Below, one piece after another: positions 34,801 through 46,800 of a stretch of 60,000 bases of DNA. The stretch's first letter is position 1, and every line of letters begins with the position of its first letter. Origin of the DNA: Owenia fusiformis (Eukaryota > Annelida > Polychaeta > Sabellida > Oweniidae). The notes beneath the pieces are model-generated. The model was not told where the DNA came from. It ran no database searches and saw nothing but the letters and a program-made list of their open reading frames with translations. The position numbers were made by a program, and so were the translations under genes. Location: the NCBI GenBank assembly GCA_903813345.2, contig CAIIXF020000008.1:35490867-35550866 (forward strand), given 5' to 3'.

Positions 34801-37800
34801 AGTATTGATATTAGTAGTTCCACAGCCAAAGCACTGGTTAACATGGACATTCCAGGTCTAGATACTGTACACTGTTGATCTAAGGTCCTGTCTTTAGTAG
34901 ACTGAAAAATATGAAAGCTCATGAACAGTGATTTAAGTTGAGACAAGCTCATGAACAGTGATTTAAGTTGAGACAAGCTCATGAACAGTGATTTAAGTTA
35001 AGATTTTTCTTTACTCGGTCCATTTACAAAATAAAAAGTGAGGAAACTATATGAAAAATATGGAGGTGACATTTAACACACGTATTACACTTTGATAAAA
35101 AGGTTAACGGCAATATTTGTATACTTACATTACCTGGGGCAACAACATCATTACAAAAATAACAACCAAGTTGACTTCCGGGAATGTTTGACGTCATGGG
35201 TATTGCACTGGCCTCACTTTCACTTTCCATTTCGTTTGGCGGAGGTTTCAAGCCGTGACGTAAAACTAGGAATGTGTCGAATCCTAAAGCAGCATTTATT
35301 ACTATCTGAAAAATAAAACAATTAGTTATAAATAAATTACATAAAAGATGGCGCCTGTAAGTAGATGACTACAACATTTTACTATGTACATGTATTTTTT
35401 CATTTCATAATGTCACAAAATTTCACAAAATAAAACTTCACAATACAGCATTAAACTTAACATAGACACTAGACAGGTATTATAATCAATTACACTCTTG
35501 TTGGAAGTTTAAGGCACACAGTATTGTTTGAATGAACTTTGAACTTTTTGAATGAATCATTCATCATCATTCAATCAATGTTGAACTGTCATCCTCCTAA
35601 GCACGTATCCAGAATCCGTACCTCCTTCTTCCCCCTGCTATAACCAATTTGGAAGTGCCCGATTAAACTGAATCATGTGATCCAATTATGCGCAATGACT
35701 TATACATGATTTCTGTCGCAGTGTTGCTACAGCCAATCAGATTGCGAGTTCTTAATCGGGGAAATGCTAACTGCTTATCCCAGGGGGTAAAAAGAAAGAA
35801 TATATTCTGGATTTTGAAGACCTGTGATTGGGGGATGCACTCTGTAAATGCTCTTAATTAATACTCAGTACAACCACATTGGCATGATTAGCTCACCTTT
35901 CTCTTACAAGCTCCTAATAATGTTGGTAACCATCTGCTTTCTCTAGTATCCATTAGGAGAAAAACTACATCATGTTGGTCAATTAGGGCATCTAAAGTTT
36001 CAACGTCTTTCCGAACAGCCTCCATGTCATTTTCTGCAAGTATAAAATCAAACAATGACAAATACAATATAAGCCATTAACATGCAAAATGTCACTACCT
36101 GCCATTTGTTACAGACACTGACTGCCAAACACCAGCCTCTGTCTACAAAAAAGTTGGAGACTATAACGATATGTGGTGACATAACTTATCTTTTTAATTC
36201 AATTGAATATTTGAAATGATATCAAGATGATAGTTTTAATTATAAGTAACTACCCCAATTCCATATTATTGTGACGTGCGATAAGCTAGGGCGGTTTTGG
36301 TACAGAAAATCAACTACTAGCATAGGAGTAAACATTGATTTAACTTACTGGCTACAGAGTGTCCAGGCATTGGAATAGAAAGACTCACACCTTGAGCATT
36401 CTGAAAAATGAAAGAAAACTCAACAATATGGAATATGGTTGTACTTTACAATTCATATCATCCATGTCATATCAATATATATAACTGTATAAGGCATTAC
36501 ATATATGTAAATGATTGATTCACATTTTTCACAGTTTTCACATATTTTCACAAAATGCCTACTCACAAAACCAAGGAATATTCTCTTCATTAACTCACAT
36601 TTTCACAGTTTCCACATATTATTCACATATTTTCACAAAATGCCTACTCACAACACCAGGGAATATTCTCTTCATTGCTTCAGCAGCAGTCTCAGCTTTA
36701 GGTTTCCCACCTTGTAAGCTATCACCAAATTCAAATAAAGATTGCCTGACTGGATTAGAGTAAGATATCTTGCCATAGTCCACCAGTGTAATGTTGCGAA
36801 CTCCCCATCCCTAAAATGCAAAATAAAAATACTTGATTTAAAAAATATACAATTGGATTTCTGATTTTTACAGTTCTCAACTGAAAGAACAATACATGTA
36901 TACGTACGTATATGAGGGCGACTCTAGGGAATAGCCAACTGCTAAGCATAGTGTAACAAGACAGATACAGACATGAAAGAGAGTGTGCTAAATGCAATGC
37001 CCCATGCGGGAATCAAACCGAGGACCCTTAAGTTCAAAGTCTGATGCTCTATCACTGAGCCAAAGGGCTAAATACACCACAGCCGAGCTGTAGTAGCAAA
37101 TACTATTGCTATCCAGGGTTGTTTCATATACATTTTGCAATAACGCTTGTAACATTCTTTTTTGTTTTAAAGTACAGTAAAACCTGTAAAGTGGAACACC
37201 TCTACAAGTGAAACACCTCTACAAGTGGAACACCTCTACAAGTGGAACACCTCTTCAAGTGAAACACCTCTACAAGTGGAACACCTCTTCAAGTGAAACA
37301 CCTCTGTAAGTGAAACACTTTTCAGAGTCCCAAGACAAATTGACTTGAACACCTTCCGAGTAAAACAGTTTGTAGGGGTACCAAAGGTGTTCCACTTATA
37401 CAGGTTTTACTGTATGACCAAATGTCAGCAGTTGTTGACATAACCCTCCTCCACATAACAAAATTGTTCATTTGCAGTTTACTTGAATTTTATCCAATTT
37501 TTATCCCATATCTGTTGAAAATTGGAAAACTCGTATTGTACAAAAGTTTCCTCTGCTTTAGCTGCAAAGAGTGCACCCTCAATGGAGATGAGAACTTAAA
37601 TTTGCAATTTCACACCTTGTGCTTCAACAACTTATGTTATCGGGCATTTTAAAGTTTTTTAATATGGCAGTCTTTGGCAAATTAAAAAATAGGACCAGAA
37701 ATAGCATTCACATTGAGAGGTGTTCAGATTAGAGAGGTGTTTGGGTAAACAGGTTTTACTGTATTTAGGCAGTCTAAAGTTAACAATACTGGGAATACTC

Positions 37801-40800
37801 TTTACACTGACCATTAATCCCCTAGCAATGTTGCACCCTAGAGTTCCAGAACCGAGTAGTAGACATTTTGTTTTTGCCACTTTATCAAGGTCTAGGTCTG
37901 GTAAGAGACGCCACCGCATAAGCTTTAAGTTCAAATCAACTGATGACTCAGCCAATCTGAAAATAAAACAGTTTTCTAATTTAGACGTTTATAATCAAAA
38001 TTAGAGTTAAGGATACCCAGTTGTGGAAAAAGCATTTTCCAGCAAAAGCTGACAACTGGATACCTTTCTTCCCTTTCTGATCAGTGATTATGTTGAGTCA
38101 TTTTTTTGTTTCAAATATATGTTTCTGTACTTAGGGGGTCTGAGTGAACCCCCTGGCCAAAAATTCTTTCTCAATCATAATCATGCAGTTTTTCACCATT
38201 TTGAGCACATTTCAAGTAATTTTGGGCCAAAATTATTAAATTGTCAGAATTTTCAAAAAACTGAACCCCTTGTATATATATGCTAACTGACTGAATATCA
38301 GCTGAAATAGCAAAACTGATGTGTAAAGTTGTTTGTCAGGTTTGACTCCTTACCATATAAATATATTTATTTTTATCCATATTTGTTCAAGATTATTCCA
38401 TTACCTTGTTGCATCCATAGAAGAACTGAGATTTACTATTCTAGGTCCAAGTTTCTGTCTCTCATTTTTCTCCCATCCAACACATTTAGGGCAAACTAGA
38501 AAAAATTGATATCTGCAAGTCAATAGAAGAACTAAATACAAAAATTAAAAACTTTTCTAAAGTGAATGCGTTTTTGGTCACACTTTTTAATTTGCCATAT
38601 ACTTCATATGCTTCCATGTAAACTCATTGCTGACCAACCCCGAAATATCTTGTCTATGACGTCATAATTGTATCTGACCAACCCCAAGATATCTTGGGGT
38701 GCTGTACAATAATTGCCACACAATCTGTACTAATAATCTTTTGAAATATTGTAGGGGTCACATGGGGAATACTGTTGGGTGCAAAGGAAATATATTGTCA
38801 TCATATTGTCATTGCTGTATTAAACATAGCAAAGAGGGTGTTGATACAGTCCATTAAAATGCTAAAATGAAAACATGGCATTTTGATCAATTTTTTATTG
38901 AAATGGCCAGTCACCAGCAGAAAACCTCAAAATAGCTTTGGCCAGCAAGGAGTTAAAGAACCTCGAAAGTTAAAACACCTGCAAATCTGAACACAACTGA
39001 CCGGTTCCAGTGGCGTTTGGATCAGATCGATTTCCCTGAATAATATAAAAATATATAAATTCATTTTTACCTGCACTGCTATCCAGGTGAGGTATATTAA
39101 CAGTAAAGATGATACTATGTGAAATAGATCTTTTCCCATCTTTAACTTTGTCCCTGTAACTCATCACATCCAGCTCTGTTAGGGTATCAAGCCTGAAATA
39201 GATTGCAAGATTATATATATATCATTAAGAGTTCACTGTATCAGTTCTGTTCAGTTGACAATGTCTGTATTTTTCGCAATCTAAAAAATTAATTTCAAAA
39301 TATTATGCTTGAAGGTAAAGTGTGACAATTAGTTACAAATGCTAAGTAACAATACCAATCACAGAACTCTGAATGGCAGTTGAAAAAATGGTAGCCATAA
39401 GAATTTATCAGAATTATTTTTATTGTTAAGTGCTCATATCAGAGATATATCAATAACATATTTTTTTACATATCTCTGCTCGAATCATATCCTGACATAC
39501 ATACCCTAGTGTTGCTATAAGAGCAAGAAGGTTTCTCAAGGGCCAACCAGGGTGAGACTTCAATGTACATGGATCCGCAAAACATAATATCACCTGAAAA
39601 TATTTAAAAAATAGGACCCACGGTCCTGTGCTCACACAGTTTGGAACCTTTAGAGGAATGTATATCCTGACTTTCAAACAAAAATATTGTTTTGGATATG
39701 TAGTCTCTAACTTTGAGAAACTTAGATAGCACAGTTGTGTGACCTAGTTTGATGACCTTTGACCTTGAAAATTTTACTTATTCAGAGCTCAGTAAGGTCT
39801 TTTGTGATTAAGCTGACCAAAATTTACATCCAAAAATCAACTTTTTTGACCTTTCAAAGGTCACTGAAGGTCAAGTAAAGGTCAAATCCTAAAACTAATG
39901 TCAGATTTGAACTCCTGGTAACTTGTAGATGATTTTCAAAAAGAATTTGGTCAAATTGAAGCAAGTTGAAACATAATATCAAAAAACGGTAAAAATTTGA
40001 TGCTGACATATATTGAGCAACATGTAGGGAATGCTTAAATCTAGTTATGATGTAATTCATTGCAAGAAATGATCAAGTATAAGGCAAACTTTGAGAAACT
40101 TGTCAATCACAAAACCTGCCACTGACTTTATACATGAGAAAGTTTCCTGAAAATGACGAAGTCCTACTTTTTGTCAAATTTTATAGAGTAAACACCAAAA
40201 ACTGTAATTCCAAGAGCTTTGAAATCTTCAGAGGACATAAGTTGCATATACAGCAACTACTAAAAGTTATTTGAAAGTTCTACTTCAACAAAGTGTCTAG
40301 TATTTACAGAAAATTTGACTTTTTGGCGTCAAAATCAGAAATTTCTCGGAAACCGGGCGAACTTTGGAAATGGCGATGATAGGTCAAATAGGCATTATGG
40401 ATATGCATAAAATGAGTGTGGATATGACTCAATCCGAATAGCAGTTTTAATTTGTGCGGCCAATGTTGACGGATGGACGGACCAACGGACGGACGCCGGT
40501 CGATCCCATAGGCTCACTGTGTGAGCCAAAAACAACACACAATTGGTCATGGCTTGGAATACAGAAACCATGACAGCGGGAGTGGATCATCAAAAAATTC
40601 CAGAGGGATGGATGAAAATTTTTAAATAGATCATTGGACTGATGTAACATCTTCAATAATAGTTCAGTCTGTTATTTTAGTGAGGCATGAGTAATCTTCA
40701 TTATGTCAAAGCATTTAACTTTTTTTCAATGATTAAACAAAATTAAAAATTGAATTTTGTTAATTTTGCAATAATCTTTCTTTTGGATAGCCAGGAGGGG

Positions 40801-43800
40801 ATAGTTAAATTTAGAATCTCAATTCAACCCTCCTCAAAAACTAAACATGGAAGAAATAGTTTGTAACACTTATAATGTAATGCATAAAATAATTAAATAC
40901 CTTTTGTTTAGAAGCTAATTCTTTGATTGATGCTAATGTGTGCACTTCTAACGTGTTTCCTTGTTCTGTGGCAATAAAGAAGTTTGGGGAAGTAGTCTGA
41001 GAATATGTGTCCAGTGAACTCTGGAAGCTGGCTATCTGGAATACAAACAGTAACGTCACACAAGATGATGACAATATACAGTGTAGCACATTCCAGAGCT
41101 CAAAGATGAACCTATTATCCTCAGGTGAAGTTCATCCTCCTTACGCAGGGCTCAAAAATTAATCAAGACTACCTTTTTCTTTTACAGATTCTGGACACCC
41201 GCTTAGGAGGATGGTGAAGTTGAACATCAGGCCCGTAGCCAGGATTTGCCAAGGGGGGGGGTTCACTTTTTGAAAAATTCCAGGGGGGTTCACTTGTGAC
41301 AATTTTGGTCCAAAAATGGCCAAAATCACTTAAAAAGTGCTGAATATCCTGATAATAAAAACATGAAAAATAGAAAAATTTAGTTGAAAAGTAGGATAAA
41401 TTTTTGTCTGCAGTCAAGTTACAGAAAAACAAAAATAAATCAGCAAATAACCACTGTCAAAGACAACACAAAAACATTTGCTCTGTTTGTTATTTAAGTT
41501 GGCCAATTATTCTAAAGGTGATAAAATTTCTCAGATGAAGCCCTTGAATTCCTGACCTGCCCAGACTAGCTAGGCCCCCCTAGTGTGACTGTCCAGTACA
41601 ATTTGTAACTGTTATACACCTTTTGGTACCTTTAAGTTTATCAATAGAATTAATGCATGGTATTATATCACATATTTGGTCAGTTACATAAGAGTGCATG
41701 ACATGGATGAAAATTAATTGAATTATTTGTATTCTTTTGAATATTTAGGATTTTGAATGTAGAGTGTAATCTTTTGGAGATTTTTAGAATAATTTGGCAA
41801 TTGGGAGATGTTTGGTGGTTATAAAAATGAATAAAATAGTTAAGATAATTTTATATGGATTTATATGGAGCACACAGGCTGCGCAATACAACAAAAGGGT
41901 ATGCATATTTTATTTAAATTAATACTTTTTTTAAAAATAGGAATTATAAAGAATATTATCATAAATTATGTGAACTCAAAAAATAAACAGTTTTTTTCAT
42001 TTTTTCTCAAAGATTTAATATTATCATCCCATTTCAAGTTTGCATTACAATGTATTTATTAAAGGTCATGGGAAAAAAGATGGCCAGTTAAATACATTTG
42101 GTAATCACATCATATGACAAGGTTGATAAATTAAACACATTCCTGGTACCAGAACACTTACTTAAAAAATGAATGGGAATTTCAAAGAATATCATTACAA
42201 ATTAGTGAACAGGAATTAAACAATTTTCAATTTTTTCTCATAGATCTTTTTCAGTTCTTAATTATTGCAAGTTTAATACTCTGTTATTCTGATGTGGTTT
42301 ATTTATTTACATCTTTTATTTAGATGGTAGAAAATCAATGGTAGAAAATGAAAACATGTACGTTTACAATTGCATATTTTTAAACTTTAAGTGTTTACTC
42401 ATATTTTCAATATTCAGAAGAAATCGAGCCAACAGATTTTGAAAAATCTCATTGATAAAAAGTCAAGTTCGGCTTTGTATTCTATAAGTGTTTGCTGATA
42501 AAAAACATAATGCTAAAATTAGATTAGACGTCGTCACATCTGATGTCATCCTGACCTCATAAAGCTAGTGAATGAAGTTAACAATATTTTCAAACAAAGC
42601 TTCCTCTAGCTTCAAAATGAAACTGAAACTTATAAAGTGAAACTTATAAAGTCATTTAAAATAAATTTCATACATTTCTCATTCCAAACAATTCGGAGTA
42701 TAAATAAGTGATTTTTTCAAAAATAGTCCACCCGTGTAGCTCAGCGGTAGAACAGGTACCTCTTACGCAATAGGTCCCGGATTCGATCCCCGGTTCAGGC
42801 AAGACTAAATTTGCTTGTTTGCGTGAAGTACTTCAGGGTGTTTGACTGAGTGGTCCGCAACTCGTACAAAAGGCTGTGGTGTGTACTTGTATGTCTATAT
42901 ATAAGTGCACATAAAAGAACACAGGGCTCCTTCAAGGAAGGGTTTCTGGGTCTATCTTCCATGTTAATTACGTAAATTACGACCGTATAAATACGGGACA
43001 TACCCAAGAGCAGGGCCGTCAGATGGGGGGTGCGATGGGTGCGACCGCACCCCCCTTTGACACCCCCCCAAAAAATGTGAAAATTTTCATTGACTCATAC
43101 ACTTTGAAAATGCCCAGAAAGCACCAATTAGCATCTCAAAATTGTAAAATTTTCTGGGGGGCACCCCTCACACCCCCCACAAAACAATGGAAAAGTTCTG
43201 AATTTATTTCATGTATAGTCTCAGACACTTTTAAAGTGCCCAGACATCAGACAAGTAGCGCCTTGATATAGTCAATGTTTCTGGGGGATTAATACTTGCT
43301 CCCCCTCTGGCATCACCACCCCACCTCCCCCTCTGGCACCCCCCACTCTCCCTCTGCCCCCCCCCCTTTCACACCCCTCCAAATAATGGAAAAAATTGTC
43401 ATTTTCTCAAATGTTTTAATTGACTCATGCACTTTGAAAATGTCCAGAGAGCACCAAAATTAAAATTTATTTTATGTATTGTCTCAGACACTTTTAAAGT
43501 GCCCTGACATCATCAAATAGCTCCTTGATATAGTCAATGATTCTTGGAGACTAACACCCCACCTCACTCTCTGGCAGCCCCCTCCCTTTAAACCCCCCAA
43601 ATTGAAAATATTTTTGATTTTTTCACATTTTTTGTTGAGTCATATACTTTAAAATGCCTAGAAAGCACCAAATAGCATATTAAAATTGTAAAATTTTCTA
43701 GGATTTTTGACCCCTCACATTGTCCACAAAACAATTGAAATAATTCTGAATTTTGTGTATTGTCTCAGACACTTTAAAGTTCCCAGACATCATCAAATAG

Positions 43801-46800
43801 CTCCTTGATATAGTCAATGATTTTTACCCGCCCTCTGGCATCCCCACGAAACCCCCCCCTCTGGTACCCCCCCCCCTTTGACAACCCTCAAAAAATTGAG
43901 AAAAACAATAAATGTGATTTTTTTTCAAATATTTTATTGAATCATACACTTTGAAAGTGCCCAGAAAGCACCAAATAGCATCTTAAGATTGTAAAATTTT
44001 CTAGTGAAGTAGGCCACCCATCACTTCCCCCACAAACCAATTGAGAAAAATTCTGAATTTATTTCATGTATTGTCTCAGACACTTTTAATGTGCCAAGAT
44101 ATGGTCAGTGTTTCTGGGGGACAGATATGGGAGACAAAGACTTGCTCCCCCTCTGGCACCCCAACACCACATCGCCCTCTGGCATCTCACTTTGACAACC
44201 CTCCCCTCAAAATTTGAAAAAATTGTAATTGTTTTTTTTAAATATTTTTTTTAATGACTCATACACTTTAAAAGTGCTCAGAAGAAGGACCAAATATCAT
44301 CTTAAAATTGTAAAATTTTCTTGAACAGTTGGCCATCCTTCAAATCCCCCACAAAACAATTGAAAAAATTCTAAATTTCACTTATTGTCTCAGATATTTT
44401 TAAAGTGCCCAGACATCATCAAATAGCACCTTGATGTAGTCAATGTTTCTAGGGGACAACCACTTGGTCCCCCTCTGGCACCCCACACTTCACCCTCTCA
44501 TCCTCTTTGACACCCCCTAAAGAATTTACATTTTTTATTGACTCATACACTTTGAAAGTGCCCAGAAAGCATCAAATAGTATCTCAAAAGTGTAAAATTT
44601 TCTACGGGGAGTGGGCCACTCCTCACACCCCATACAAAACAATTGGACAGTTTGGACACTTAAACAGTCACCAAGTGAAATCATAAAAGTTTTGGCACCC
44701 CACCCCAAAAAATAAAGCATTAATTTACTCAAACACATTAAAAGTGCTCAGAATTAATCAGACAGCATCTTGAATTAGTAGAATTTTCCTGTGCTGCCCC
44801 CTCGCTCCTACCCTAAGAAGAAAATGATTGAAAAATCTGAATTTCTTTAAATTGATTCTATTGATTAAAACACCTTAAAGTGTCCAGAAATCACTGAATG
44901 TGATTTTGAACTGGTAAAAAGTATCGGGTAACATTAATGCCCTTCTAGCACACCTTCCCCCTATTCCAGTGTTTCTCCACATTGCTCATTCAATATTTAG
45001 TCTAAAAAAAAAATACTACAAAATAGGCTGAATGGCCCCAATATAGGGAGTAAATTGACAATTTTATATTCTCTTTAGTAAAAACCGCACCCCCCTTGGA
45101 GAAAAGTGTCTTACGGGCCTGAAGAGGTATTGCTCACCTTCATTGGTGGTAAACAAAATACAATACAATACAATACAATATGATATATTTCTATACCATT
45201 TTTTGATTAAAGCAATCTTCATTTTTATTCACAAATATGATTTATACTTCATGCCAAGTATGAAAATAGACTAATGAATTCTCCGAGAAGAGTTTTAAGA
45301 AACCTGGAGTTTATTTACCATACCAGTCTCTTACTTGTTGTTCTGTGAATCGTTCATCAATTGTGACGGGTTCTTTTACCATTGTGACATCATGGCTCAA
45401 TGCGGGGAATGCAAACCAATAATAGAAATGGTATTTCTTTAAATCCTAAAAAACAAAGTACAATTTACAACTACAAAAACATGTAATGCATTACTCACAT
45501 CATTGTTCTCGGGTTGTAATATCAGAAAGTTATTTTGACCATCAGAGAATTATTTTGACTATCTATTTCAACTTTGGTATATATCAATTCCAGGGATTTC
45601 AAAACTCTACGTAATTGTTTCCAAATTCTTACGAAATAAAGAATATTTATACATACTGCGAATGTGAGCAAATGAAACCTTGTTAGGAGGGAAGGATCAT
45701 CTAATGCTTTGCCTGATATGATATCAGCCCAAATCTGAAATATAAAGTATAAAATGTACAATAATAAAATTAAAAATACAAAACAAACAGTACAAAAAAT
45801 CAAAGATCAAAGTCTTTTAAACTGTATTCTTTATTGTACAAAAACTTGGCATTGTACTGCATTGTACAATGATAATGTGGTTTAGTGTAGTTTGTTTTTG
45901 TATTGACTAATATGTCATCTTAAGAGTCAATAAAAGAGATATACAGTAAAACCTGTCTTAGTGAACACCTACCAACACTGAACATTTTTTGACAGCAAAA
46001 AATACTCAATATTTACAGGTTTTACTGTAAAATATAAGATTCAATGATACAGCTTTAAAAATGCGACATTTCTAAAAAATCAAAATTCTAATAAATCAGA
46101 ATATAACATTCCCTAGGCATTTTTTTTATAACCAGCAACTACAAGGAGTGGGCAAAAATGCCTCAAAATTAAATTTCTCTTACTTTATTACCAGCAGTTT
46201 CAAGAAGTTTTTTCTTGTCCGAGTCTCTGAATGCATCAATAGTGTTAGTGTTAAAAAGAGATCCATGTGCTGGGAAATTCTTGGGAGGTATGGTTGCTTG
46301 TCTGAAAATATTATGAGGGTTATCGGGGGTTTCACTAGAATTTCTCTCGAATAAATGAAAACAACAGAAAAAATTAATGAAAATCATAAATTCAACAGGG
46401 AAAAGTCCCTAAAAAGAACACGCGATTTTGTGAAAACAACCGGTGAAAATCGCCTGTTGCCTTCTGCTAATGGTTTATCCAGAGAGAAATATTTATTCTT
46501 TTGACAAAATGGCATCCACTTTTTAGAGTTTTCTAGTTGTTTACTTTTACAGGTTAATCTGTATGTATTTTATGAAAAGTACTTACTCATTAAAGGCATT
46601 GTAGTCAAGATTCAGACTACATGGTATCCCATCTGCATTGCCTAGAATATGAAAATATATTCATATATGATTAAAGACAATATCACAAGACAAAATATTG
46701 CCCTTGGCTCAGTTGACTACAAACTTCCAAAGATTTTCTGAATAACTGACTATAACTTAGAAAAAGTCCAATATTCATCTAATGAAAAACCTAAACAAAA

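Noticed and set aside
35125-35134. Nearer donor GTAATG for ATG7 exon 14
   Set aside because: It leaves phase 1, whereas exon 15 needs phase 0. The next donor GTAAGT gives [15 protein letters not shown], as in other ATG7 proteins.
36990-37075. tRNA-Gln-like gene on the minus strand
   Set aside because: A- and B-boxes are present, but anticodon and acceptor stems do not pair and the sequence continues into a SINE body shared with 16560-16810.
42728-42802. tRNA-like gene on the plus strand
   Set aside because: No acceptor stem, and it is followed by a SINE-type body.
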